A stretch of DNA of 64,000 nt from Piscinibacter sp. XHJ-5 (GTDB taxonomy: Bacteria > Pseudomonadota > Gammaproteobacteria > Burkholderiales > Burkholderiaceae_C). The notes under the pieces were generated by a model, which had not been told where the DNA came from, made no database searches, and saw nothing but the letters and a program-made list of their open reading frames with translations. Numbering within the stretch: position 1 is the first letter of the stretch; the number at the start of each line of letters is the position of its first letter. Shown one piece after another: positions 51,381 through 59,767 of the stretch. Where the stretch lies: assembly GCF_029855045.1 (NCBI RefSeq), contig NZ_CP123228.1, positions 2,232,001 through 2,296,000 on the forward strand, given 5' to 3'. A program made the translations under genes and the position numbers.

Positions 51381-52744
51381 GAAGCATCCGCTGCAACCGC
51401 AAGCCCATGGCGGCGCTGGTCGTCGCGTTCGTGGCCCTCACATCGGCGGCGGCGCATGCCGATCTGTTCGTCTGGGGCCAGCGCGCAGACGACATCAGGC
51501 TGGTGAACCGTGCGCCCGGGTGGAACACGGTTCCGCTCGCACTCACCCGAAATGGCGCCGCCTTCGAGGTCCGCAATCCGACCAGCACGCTGGTCGCGCA
51601 ATTCGCGACGGCGGCGGCCACGCCCGGGATGGCGCTGCTCCAGGGTGACTTCGACGGCGATGGCCGCGCCGACATGGCGCTGCTGAACACTGCCATCAAC
51701 GGGCAGGTGCAGGCGATGCTCGTTGCCTATGCCAATGCCGACGGCACCCAGCGCATCGAGAGTCGTTCGATCGGCCAGTTCGGCATCTGGGCGACCAGCC
51801 CGGGCGTCGAGCCGGTCGTCGGCGACTTCAATGGCGACGGGCGCAGCGACGTGGCACTGATTCGTCGCGAACCGGGTTGGGCGAGCGCGCCGGTCCTGCT
51901 CAGTCGCAAGGACCTCGGCTTCGATGTCGCCAACTGGCCGCTCGGGTCGTTCGCCGGCTGGGCGACCGAGGCTGGCGCAGAGTGGGATTCCGTTCGCCTC
52001 GTGGCGGGTCGCTTCGACAGCGACAGCCTGACGGACCTCGCCCTCGTTCGGCCCTGCGGCTCGTGGACGGACATCCGGGTGGCGCACGCGCTGCCGTCAG
52101 GAGGCTTTCGCGTCCAGGGCTACCCGGCCGGCCAGTTCCTCGGCCGCGCCTGCGCGTACGTCGGCGCATCGAACGTCGTCACCGGCGACTTCGACGGAAA
52201 CGGGATGACCGATTTCGCGGCGTTCGCCAACGGCGAGCTCGTGCTGGCCCGGGCCACCGGGAGCGGGTTCGCCACGTCGATTCCGATCTCCGGCGGCTTC
52301 GCCCAGCGGGCGGCGGGCGCCGTGGTGCTGACCGGCAGGTTCGACGCCGGGGCAAGCACCGACATAGCGCTGGTCAACACATCCGGCTCCTGGAACAGCA
52401 TCGCGGTCGCGTTTGGGCTGTCGAACGGCCAATTCCAGACCTTCGACGTGACGGCGGGGAATTTCCCCGTCTGGGCGGCGCAGGGTGCGCAGCCCGTGGC
52501 GGGCGACTTCGACGGCAACGGCATGTCCGACATCGCGCTGCTTCCGAGAAGCGGCATGGCCTGGAAGACGATTCCAGTCGCCTACATGGGCTACAACGCG
52601 CGGCCCGATTGCAGCGGCGACGTCTGCAGCAACACGGGCACGGCCACGCCGTGGTTCTCGGTGCAGAACCAGGCGGCACCGGATTTCGTCGACTGGGCCA
52701 TGGTCGACAGCGCGCAGATCCTGGTCGGGGAGTTCGGCCGCTGA
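51377..52744 (+). CDS. Secreted FG-GAP/VCBS-repeat protein
   Basis: The 455-residue protein has a signal peptide ending AAAHA (about residue 27) and repeats GDFDGDGRADMALL, GDFNGDGRSDVALI, GRFDSDSLTDLALV, GDFDGNGMTDFAAF, GRFDAGASTDIALV and GDFDGNGMSDIALL, the calcium-binding loops of an integrin-like propeller. It is a paralogue of 46600-47958, and both have a DEIRLV/DDIRLV opening after the signal peptide. A GTG start overlaps the lipoprotein stop. Confidence 0.82.
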   Translation: MRSIRCNRKPMAALVVAFVALTSAAAHADLFVWGQRADDIRLVNRAPGWNTVPLALTRNGAAFEVRNPTSTLVAQFATAAATPGMALLQGDFDGDGRADMALLNTAINGQVQAMLVAYANADGTQRIESRSIGQFGIWATSPGVEPVVGDFNGDGRSDVALIRREPGWASAPVLLSRKDLGFDVANWPLGSFAGWATEAGAEWDSVRLVAGRFDSDSLTDLALVRPCGSWTDIRVAHALPSGGFRVQGYPAGQFLGRACAYVGASNVVTGDFDGNGMTDFAAFANGELVLARATGSGFATSIPISGGFAQRAAGAVVLTGRFDAGASTDIALVNTSGSWNSIAVAFGLSNGQFQTFDVTAGNFPVWAAQGAQPVAGDFDGNGMSDIALLPRSGMAWKTIPVAYMGYNARPDCSGDVCSNTGTATPWFSVQNQAAPDFVDWAMVDSAQILVGEFGR

Positions 52745-52799
52745 AATCGGGTGCTCCGCCCGGTCTTCCGATCACCGCTTTCACCTGAAGGAAATCACC

Positions 52800-54416
52800 A
52801 TGGTTCGATATCTGATGGCGCGATGGGTGCGCCTTGCGTCGCCATCGACAGCAGCAATCGGTCGCTCTACGCAAGCAGGAGAAGGAGCGGGGCCGGTGCG
52901 TTCACGCAGGGCGTCGGCGCGACTCGCTGTGCTGGTGCTTGCCGCCTCGCTGGCGCCGACGCTGGCGATGGCCATCGTTCCGACGATGGCCAACGTGGCG
53001 CACATGTCGCTGGTGACGATTGACAACAAGCCCGGCCAGCAACTGGATCCGCACATCAGCGGCACCCTCGTGGCGTACACCGATTGCACCGTGATCCCGC
53101 AGATTCGCTACTTCGACTTCAAGACGGGCGTCAGCACCGCGATCTCGAACGCGTTCTCCGATGATCCATTTGACCTCTCGCTGGACCTCTGGCCTGACGT
53201 CAGTGGCAGCACGATTGTCTTCACACGTCAGCACGCAGTTACATCGCGGATCATGGAATTCGATGTCGTCAAGTCCGCCTTGACCGAGGTCGACCCTGCA
53301 GCCTCGCCGTTTCGCTTCGGATCCGCAGTCGGCGGAGACACGGTGGCGTACATCGACCATCCAGGCGTTTCCAGCTGGCCAAGCTCATCCTTGTTGGACA
53401 CTCAAGTCGTCGCGTGGAGCCGCTCGCTGCGCCAGCGTTGGATCCTGGGGACTTACAGCGGCGTACAGCTGGGAACGACTCCCGTGAGCGTCTCGTCGGA
53501 CGGCAATGTCATCGGCTGGCGAATCGACGCGGGTGGGATGTGCACCCACTACCAGGCCATCCTGGCGAACGGCTCCTGGGCCGTCTCGGCCATCGCGAGC
53601 ACTGCCTACACTTCCTCCTATGTCGGTGGTCGTTGCGACGGACCCTCTGTCGATACGAGCGGCAAATTTGTCGCCTATGTCAGCAATGGCGCCGTTGACC
53701 TCGACATCTTCATTCGATCGGTGTCCACCGGCAAAGTGACACAAGTCGAAATTCCGGGCGAGCAACTCAACCCGCGCGTGGCGGGCAATTTCATCGCGTT
53801 CCAATCCATTGCGCCCGGCGCCACCACTGCGGACGTCTACGTCTACGACGTCGCGGCGAACCTTCTTTACCCGATCACGGCGACGACCGGTGTGAACGAG
53901 ACCTTGAACGACATCACCCTGGCACCCGGCGAAGGCCGTGTGCGCATGGTCTGGTCGCCCAACGACCAGGACATCGTCGGAGCAAACATCGCCTTCAACG
54001 ACGACCCTCCCCAGCTGGTGCTCCGAAAGCCGCTCGTGCTCTCGCCCCCCGACGGCACCTACCGCACCGTCACGATCCGTGACCTGGTGCAAAGCGCCAC
54101 CGACTACGAGGATGGCGACCTGATGAACCGGGTGCGCATCGAGCGGGTCACGAGCGACGAAGCCGCCCCCGTCACTCTCGACGTGTCGCTGCGTTCCTCG
54201 CCGGACATCGCGATCGCCGGCCTATGCGAATCGGTGCAGCTGCGCGCGTCCGCCAACAGGGCGCTGAACGGGCGGGTGTACACCGTGACCCTTCGCGTGA
54301 GCGACTCTGCCAATCACACCGTCCGCGGCCAGGTCCAGGTCACCGTGCCCGTCGATCCAAGCAAGCCGGCCGTGGCCGATCCGCCACTTCTCGCGGCAAC
54401 CGGTGCCTGCCCGTGA
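52800..54416 (+). CDS. Exported TolB/WD40-like beta-propeller protein
   Basis: This 538-residue protein has a long N-terminal region with a hydrophobic segment (RLAVLVLAASLAPTLAMA, about residues 42-59), probably the signal peptide. It then shows repeated blades resembling TolB-type propellers (NKPGQQLDPHISGTLVAYTD, SSDGNVIGWRI, DTSGKFVAYVSN, PRVAGNFIAFQS) and a C-terminal domain rich in beta strands. An in-frame start nearer the hydrophobic segment is possible. GAAGGAA precedes the chosen ATG. It follows the FG-GAP gene by 55 bp. Confidence 0.7.
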   Translation: MVRYLMARWVRLASPSTAAIGRSTQAGEGAGPVRSRRASARLAVLVLAASLAPTLAMAIVPTMANVAHMSLVTIDNKPGQQLDPHISGTLVAYTDCTVIPQIRYFDFKTGVSTAISNAFSDDPFDLSLDLWPDVSGSTIVFTRQHAVTSRIMEFDVVKSALTEVDPAASPFRFGSAVGGDTVAYIDHPGVSSWPSSSLLDTQVVAWSRSLRQRWILGTYSGVQLGTTPVSVSSDGNVIGWRIDAGGMCTHYQAILANGSWAVSAIASTAYTSSYVGGRCDGPSVDTSGKFVAYVSNGAVDLDIFIRSVSTGKVTQVEIPGEQLNPRVAGNFIAFQSIAPGATTADVYVYDVAANLLYPITATTGVNETLNDITLAPGEGRVRMVWSPNDQDIVGANIAFNDDPPQLVLRKPLVLSPPDGTYRTVTIRDLVQSATDYEDGDLMNRVRIERVTSDEAAPVTLDVSLRSSPDIAIAGLCESVQLRASANRALNGRVYTVTLRVSDSANHTVRGQVQVTVPVDPSKPAVADPPLLAATGACP

Positions 54417-54426
54417 GGCGACTCGA

Positions 54427-55317
54427 TCAGCGAACGGCTTTCAGTCGCGGATCCAGCGCATCACGCAAGCCATCCCCGACCATGTTGATTGCCAGGACGG
54501 TGCTCAGGATGGCCAGGCCCGGCATGGTCACGACCCAGCTGGCGTTCTCGATGTGGTCGCGCGCGGCCGAAAGCATGCTTCCCCATTCCGGCATCGGCGG
54601 CTGTGCGCCCAAACCGAGGAATCCCAACGCGGCAGCCGAAAGAATGGCGTCGGAAAAGCCCATGGTGGCGTTGACGATCACGGGCCCCATGCAGTTGGGC
54701 AGCACGGTGTCGAACATCAGGCGCAGCGTGCCGGCGCCCGAGAGCTTCGAGGCGGTGACATAGTCCTTGGCCATTTCGCCCAGCGCCGACGCTCGCACGA
54801 GGCGCACATAGCCGGGCATGGCGACGAGCGCGATCGCCGCGGTCGTATGGAACAGCCCCGGGCCCAGCACGGCCACGAGGGCGATCGCCAGGATCAGGGC
54901 AGGCAGCGACAGGAGAACGTCGGTCACCCGCAGGATGACCGTGCCGAGCGGCCTCGGCCAGAAGGCGGCCATCAGGCCGAGCGCGATCCCGGGAAGCGCC
55001 GACAGCATCACGGCGCCCAGTGCAATCGCCAGCGATGCGCGCGCGCCATGAAGCAGGCGTGAGACGAGATCCCGGCCGGTGGCGTCGGTGCCGAGCCAGA
55101 AGCGGCTGCTTCCGCCGTCCCATGCGGGCGGGCTGAGCAGGGCGTCCCGGTACTGCACGATCGGGTCGTGGGGAGACAGCATGCCGGCGAACAGGGCGCA
55201 CAGCGCCACAAGCATCACGTAGGCAAATGCAGCGACGGCTGCCTTGTTCCTGGCAAAGCCTCGCCAGCCGCCGGGTGGCATGGCGGCATGGCGCGTGCCC
55301 GGGGCTGGCATGCTCAT
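54427..55317 (-). CDS. Oligopeptide-type ABC transporter permease, DppC/OppC family
   Basis: The 296-residue membrane protein has the DppC-type start (GFARNKAAVAAFAYVMLVALCALFAG), the periplasmic FWLGTDATGRDLVSRLLHG motif and about six helices. The conserved permease loop is ASALGEMAKDYVTASKLSGAG. It would pair with the permease encoded upstream, with which it overlaps by ATGA. No ATPase gene follows; the next gene converges from the other strand ten bases away. Confidence 0.9.
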   Translation of the reverse strand: MSMPAPGTRHAAMPPGGWRGFARNKAAVAAFAYVMLVALCALFAGMLSPHDPIVQYRDALLSPPAWDGGSSRFWLGTDATGRDLVSRLLHGARASLAIALGAVMLSALPGIALGLMAAFWPRPLGTVILRVTDVLLSLPALILAIALVAVLGPGLFHTTAAIALVAMPGYVRLVRASALGEMAKDYVTASKLSGAGTLRLMFDTVLPNCMGPVIVNATMGFSDAILSAAALGFLGLGAQPPMPEWGSMLSAARDHIENASWVVTMPGLAILSTVLAINMVGDGLRDALDPRLKAVR

Positions 55318-56351
55318 GCCGATCGACCCGCACGACGAATGCGCGGATCGGCCCATCCGTACATCACGTCCACGATCAGATTGACGCACATCATGAGCGC
55401 TGCCGCGAGCAGGATGCCGCCCTGCAGGACGGGGTAGTCACGCCGGGCAATGGCGTCGATCAGCCACTTGCCGACTCCGGGCCACGAGAAGATGGTCTCG
55501 GTGAGCACGGCGCCGCCCAGCAGTGTGCCGACTTGCAGTCCGAGCACGGTGATCTGCGGCAACAGCGCGTTGCGAAGGGCATGGACGAACACCACACGCC
55601 GCGTGGGCAGCCCTTTGGCGCGGGCGGTGCGAACATAGTCCTCCCCGAGCACGTCGAGCATCGACGAGCGTGTCATGCGCGCGATGGCCGCCATCGGAAT
55701 GGTGCCGAGCACGATCGAAGGAAGCACGAGGTGCGCCAACGCTGAGCGGAACGCGCCGGGCTCGCCGGACAGCCAGGTGTCGACCAGCATGAACCCGGTA
55801 ACGGCTGGTACTTCGAACTCCAGGGCCACACGCCCTGACACCGGCAGGGCGAACACCGATCCGATCTCTCGCAGGTGAACCGAGAAATGCATCACCAGGA
55901 GAAGTCCCCACCAGAAGATCGGCATGGAGAAGCCCGCGAGCGACAGGCCCATCAGCCCATGGTCGACGATGGACCCACGCCTGGCGGCGGCCGTGATGCC
56001 TGCGGGAATCCCGATGACCGTGGCGAACAACATCGCGCCGAGCGAGAGCTCCACGGTCGCGGGAAAGAGCGTCGCGAACTCGGTCCACACCGGCGCATGG
56101 GTGACGAAGGACTCGCCGAGGTCCAGTCGCACCGTCCTCGACAGATAGTGGAAGTACTGCTCGTGCAGCGGACGGTCGAGTCCGAGGCGTTGGTAGACCT
56201 CGGCGTAGAAGACCGGATCCAGGCGTCGCTCTCCGGCCATGACGAGGACCGGATCGCCCGGGATCAGGTGAATCAACGAGAACGCCAGCAACGTCACCCC
56301 GACGAACGTCGGCACGATCAAGGCCGCGCGACGGAGCACGAAGCCGATCAT
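55314..56351 (-). CDS. Oligopeptide-type ABC transporter permease, DppB/OppB family
   Basis: This 345-residue protein begins MIGFVLRRAALIVPTFVGVTLLAF and has IHLIPGDPV, GLDRPLHEQY and the ABC-permease loop MLDVLGEDYVRTARAKGLP, all standard for DppB. About six membrane helices are visible. It follows the binding-protein gene by five bases. The substrate could be peptides, nickel, glutathione or other small molecules; sequence alone does not decide. Confidence 0.92.
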   Translation of the reverse strand: MIGFVLRRAALIVPTFVGVTLLAFSLIHLIPGDPVLVMAGERRLDPVFYAEVYQRLGLDRPLHEQYFHYLSRTVRLDLGESFVTHAPVWTEFATLFPATVELSLGAMLFATVIGIPAGITAAARRGSIVDHGLMGLSLAGFSMPIFWWGLLLVMHFSVHLREIGSVFALPVSGRVALEFEVPAVTGFMLVDTWLSGEPGAFRSALAHLVLPSIVLGTIPMAAIARMTRSSMLDVLGEDYVRTARAKGLPTRRVVFVHALRNALLPQITVLGLQVGTLLGGAVLTETIFSWPGVGKWLIDAIARRDYPVLQGGILLAAALMMCVNLIVDVMYGWADPRIRRAGRSA

Positions 56352-56356
56352 GGCGA

Positions 56357-57937
56357 TCAGTCGACGCTCGCGTGGCGGAAGTCGCTGCTCCCGAAGGGGC
56401 TGGGCACGAAGCCGCGGACGCGCCGGTTCACCGCCGTCATGACCATCCCGTGCGCGAGCGGGATGATGCTCACCTCGTCGTACACGATGCGCTGGGCCTG
56501 CACGTAGAGGGCGGCCCGCTGTTTCCGATCGCTGGTCCGGGTGGCCGCTTTGAGAAGCTCGTCCAGGCGCGGATTGCACCGCCGCGACTTGTTGCCGCCG
56601 CTCTCGACCGCCGCGCAGCTGAGGTTCGGGCTGAAGAAGTTGTCCGGATCGCCGTTGTCGCCATACCAGGACAGCAGCACGATGTCGTGCTCGCCTTCGC
56701 CCGATCGCTTGTACATCTCGCCTTGCTCCATCGCCCGCGTGCGCACGCGGATGCCCACCTTCGCCCAATCCGCCTGCATCAGCTCGGCGGCGCGCAGCCG
56801 GCTGCCGCCGTTGGCGAAGAACATCGTGAGCTCCCTGCCGTCGTAGCCGCTCGCCTTGACCAGCTGCTTCGCCCGCTCGGGATCGTGGCGATCGGGCAAG
56901 CCGGCATCGCGGCTCCACATGCCCGGCGGAAGGAAGCTCGCCGCCGCGGTCGCGAAGCCCGCATACGAGGCCTGCATGTAGGTTTTCTTGTCGATCGCGA
57001 GCCACAAGGCTTCGCGCAGACGCACGTCGGAAAGCCCTGCATGCTGCGTGTTCAGCGCGAGGTAGGACGTGACCAGCGGAGTGTGCTTGATGATGCTCAC
57101 GCGAGGGTGGGCCTCGAACGCGGCGACCGACTGCGCCTTCATGTCGACTCCGACGAGGCATTCCTCGGCCTTGACGCGCTGCGCCCGCGTGTCGGCATCG
57201 ACGGTGATGGCGAAGACGAGGTTGTCGATCTTCGGGGCACCGCCCCACCAGGCCTTGTTCGCGGCATAGCGCACCACGGCGTCCTTCTGATAGCTCCTGA
57301 AGACGAAGGGGCCGCTGCCGACCGGCAAGGTGTTCAGCTGCTCGGGCTTGCCGGCCTTCAGCAGCTGTTGCGCGTACTCCGCCGGATACACCGAGCCGAT
57401 GGTCGGCATGGCGAGCAAGGAGAGGAACGTGGCGTCGGGGCGCGTGAGCGTGAAGCGGACGCGGCGATCGTCCACGCGGGAAACACGCTCCAGCAGCGAC
57501 GACATGCCCATGCCGGCCCAGTACACATAGCCGTTGCGGGCGGAGCCGTGTGCCGGGTGCGACCTGTCGTGCATGCGGCTGATCGAGAACACGACGTCCT
57601 GCGCATTCAGCTCGCGCGTGGGCGTGAACCATTGCGTGCTGTGGAACTTCACACCGGCGCGCAGCTGCAGCGTGTACTCCCGGCCGTCGGCGCTGACGTC
57701 CCACTTTTCGGCAATGCCCGGCACCAGTTCCGTGGTGCCGGGCTTGTACATGAGCAGCTGGTCGTAGATCGGCACACCGGACGCGTCGGCGGTGGCCAGC
57801 AGCTCGTACTGGACGATGTCGAACCCGTCGGGTGCAGCGTCCGTGCAGACCGTCAGTGTCTTCGCGGCCCATGCGCCGCCCCACAGTCCGAGCATGGCCA
57901 CGAGGCCGATCGCGCGAGTGGAGATACGACGACGCAT
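56357..57937 (-). CDS. Periplasmic binding protein of an oligopeptide-type ABC transporter
   Basis: The 526-residue product has a signal peptide ending AWA and belongs to solute-binding family 5, with CTDAAPDGFDIVQYE, the LVPGIAEKWDVSADGREYTLQLR block and YGDNGDPDNFFSPNLSC, as in DppA-like proteins. It should capture the substrate for the two permeases encoded downstream. A good ribosome-binding site (AGGGAGG) precedes the ATG. It is the first gene of a three-gene leftward operon. Confidence 0.92.
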   Translation of the reverse strand: MRRRISTRAIGLVAMLGLWGGAWAAKTLTVCTDAAPDGFDIVQYELLATADASGVPIYDQLLMYKPGTTELVPGIAEKWDVSADGREYTLQLRAGVKFHSTQWFTPTRELNAQDVVFSISRMHDRSHPAHGSARNGYVYWAGMGMSSLLERVSRVDDRRVRFTLTRPDATFLSLLAMPTIGSVYPAEYAQQLLKAGKPEQLNTLPVGSGPFVFRSYQKDAVVRYAANKAWWGGAPKIDNLVFAITVDADTRAQRVKAEECLVGVDMKAQSVAAFEAHPRVSIIKHTPLVTSYLALNTQHAGLSDVRLREALWLAIDKKTYMQASYAGFATAAASFLPPGMWSRDAGLPDRHDPERAKQLVKASGYDGRELTMFFANGGSRLRAAELMQADWAKVGIRVRTRAMEQGEMYKRSGEGEHDIVLLSWYGDNGDPDNFFSPNLSCAAVESGGNKSRRCNPRLDELLKAATRTSDRKQRAALYVQAQRIVYDEVSIIPLAHGMVMTAVNRRVRGFVPSPFGSSDFRHASVD

Positions 57938-57991
57938 GGAGCGACCCTCCCTGGGCGAGCCTGGCGGCGGCTTCGCGCAGGGATTCTGCGC

Positions 57992-58801
57992 TCACCGGCG
58001 CGTTTCAGGGGCGTCCGACCGATTGAACACCAGCGCGCCCAGCGCACGTGCATGGGCCTCGGTGCAGACGGCGCCGACGTTTCCGCGCAAGCGGGCCGAA
58101 CGCTCCTCCAGGGCACTCAACGTCGCCTTGCCGGCCACCCGCACATGGTGGACGCAGACAGCGCCATGCTCGTCCCAGCCCGCCTCGAAGGCCTGATCGG
58201 GCGCTTCGACGGGATCCGCGATTCCGAGCCGGTCGTGCACCTTGATGCGGCGACCATCGACCGTGTACGGCATGCCCGACCCGGTGTAGTCGGCGCGGAC
58301 CATCCGCACGCAGGCGTTGAAGGCGGCGAGCAGGGTCCCGCTGCCCGGCGCTGGCTGCCAGGGCGCGTACCCGACGGCCAGGCACTTCGCAAGCGCACCG
58401 CCGGTGCAGCTGATCGCGAACGCGCCGGCTTCGGCCGCCAGGGAGCCGTCCGCCCGTTCGCGGCCAGGCAGGACGACGGCATGGCGCGAGCCATCGCTGT
58501 GGGGCCGGCACAGCGGCTGCCACTCCTTCCCTGGCCACTTCACCGAGAGGTGGTGGGCCCACCAGCTGCGGCCCTGTGCACGGACCGGCTCGACGGCATC
58601 GATGCGCAGCAGGGCGCCGCTGTCCAGGCGGATCTGCGCGCCCACGAGATCCGCCGATCGCAGCCGCGATCCGTCAGGCGCTTGAAGCACCCATTCGGTG
58701 CCTTCGGCCCGCAAGGCAGCGGTGGGCTCCGCGGCGATCGTCGCAGTGCCGGACCAGGCGGTGAACAGAGCGACAAGGCAAGCGGTCGGCAATGCACCCA
58801 T
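57992..58801 (-). CDS. Exported ADYC-type protein
   Basis: The 269-residue product has a signal peptide (to about residue 24) and a C-terminal part with ACVRMVRADYTGSGMPYTVDGRRI, which resembles the ADYC domain of secreted proteins from proteobacteria and myxobacteria, here with Thr instead of the signature Cys. Several other cysteines suggest disulfides. GGAG precedes the ATG. It lies 37 bp after another small exported protein gene, forming a likely pair. Function unknown. Confidence 0.65.
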   Translation of the reverse strand: MGALPTACLVALFTAWSGTATIAAEPTAALRAEGTEWVLQAPDGSRLRSADLVGAQIRLDSGALLRIDAVEPVRAQGRSWWAHHLSVKWPGKEWQPLCRPHSDGSRHAVVLPGRERADGSLAAEAGAFAISCTGGALAKCLAVGYAPWQPAPGSGTLLAAFNACVRMVRADYTGSGMPYTVDGRRIKVHDRLGIADPVEAPDQAFEAGWDEHGAVCVHHVRVAGKATLSALEERSARLRGNVGAVCTEAHARALGALVFNRSDAPETRR

Positions 58802-58838
58802 GGTGGTTCTCCGGCAATGCGTCGGTCGATGGCAGGGC

Positions 58839-59177
58839 CTAGCGCAGCCTGAGCTCGCCCCGATCCAGGAGGCGGATCGATGTCGGCTGCGCCAGCGAGC
58901 CCCTCGAGACGTCGCGCAGGCACCGATCCATCACTTGCCGCGAGGACCACAGCCGGAAGTCGGACGGCTCGCTTTCTTGCGCATTCGGGTCGGCGACCAT
59001 CATCGCGGGGCAGCGCAAGAAGTCGTTGGTCGAGATGCCGTTGGCGGAGGTGCCATTGGACAGAATCGCGCCGCCTTGCGCGCCGACGTCGTTGGGCTGG
59101 GCATGGGCCGAAAGCGTGGCCGTCATGCACAGGGCGGTCAGGGCGGTGGCGCAAAGCGTGCGGAAGGTCGGGTTCAT
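58839..59177 (-). CDS. Small exported protein of unknown function
   Basis: This 112-residue protein has a signal peptide ending AHA (residue 26). The mature part holds two Cys residues (FLRCPAMMVAD and VMDRCLRDV) that could form a disulfide. GAGGA precedes the ATG. It is probably cotranscribed with the ADYC-type gene downstream. No family recognised. Confidence 0.65.
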   Translation of the reverse strand: MNPTFRTLCATALTALCMTATLSAHAQPNDVGAQGGAILSNGTSANGISTNDFLRCPAMMVADPNAQESEPSDFRLWSSRQVMDRCLRDVSRGSLAQPTSIRLLDRGELRLR

Positions 59178-59272
59178 GGTTCAGTCCTCAGGTTGGGGGT
59201 GGGAGCAGGGCCGTTTCGTCAGCCCGGAGGTCACTGTCGGTGAAGCAGGCGTCGTGCGTCTTCCAGCCGGAC

Positions 59273-59548
59273 TCAAAGGTTCTCAAACAATCTGGCAGCG
59301 GCGACATCGCTCGGCTCGGCGGGCGACATCTGGTCCTGGAATGAATCCGGCGCTGCGACGACCGGTCGCCCGCCCTCGGGCCGTTGCGCCGACGCGGCGG
59401 ACCGCTCCACGGCAGAACCGTGATGCGACCGGGCCATGGCGGATGGTGGCCGATCGGCAAGCGAAACAACCGCAGCCATCAGGGACCAGGTGATCCCTCC
59501 AGCGGCGATGGCGCTGAACACTCTGAGCAGGCGACGATGGGTGGTCAT
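59273..59548 (-). CDS. Small membrane-anchored or exported protein
   Basis: The 91-residue product begins MTTHRRLLRVFSAIAAGGIT and has one hydrophobic segment (about residues 9-32), then a polar, proline- and alanine-rich tail. GAGG six bases before the ATG supports translation. It is divergent from the cyclase-containing regulator, 219 bp away, and may be its neighbour in function. No family recognised. Confidence 0.55.
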   Translation of the reverse strand: MTTHRRLLRVFSAIAAGGITWSLMAAVVSLADRPPSAMARSHHGSAVERSAASAQRPEGGRPVVAAPDSFQDQMSPAEPSDVAAARLFENL

Positions 59549-59767
59549 GGAGAACCTCGCGTTGATGCATCCGGCGATGCGTTGAAAGGAGTGCGCACTG
59601 TCTCGCCGGACGGCACGGGGTGTCCTCAATCCAGCTGAAGACATCCTGGAAGTTGCTGAAACGCTCGCGCATGGCGATACGCCCGTCACGGCCAGATCGA
59701 ATTGCCCCGCGATGCAGCTTCCGCGCTAAATTCGCTGGCACGCGCATGTCCGTGCAAGGAGGGCTCC

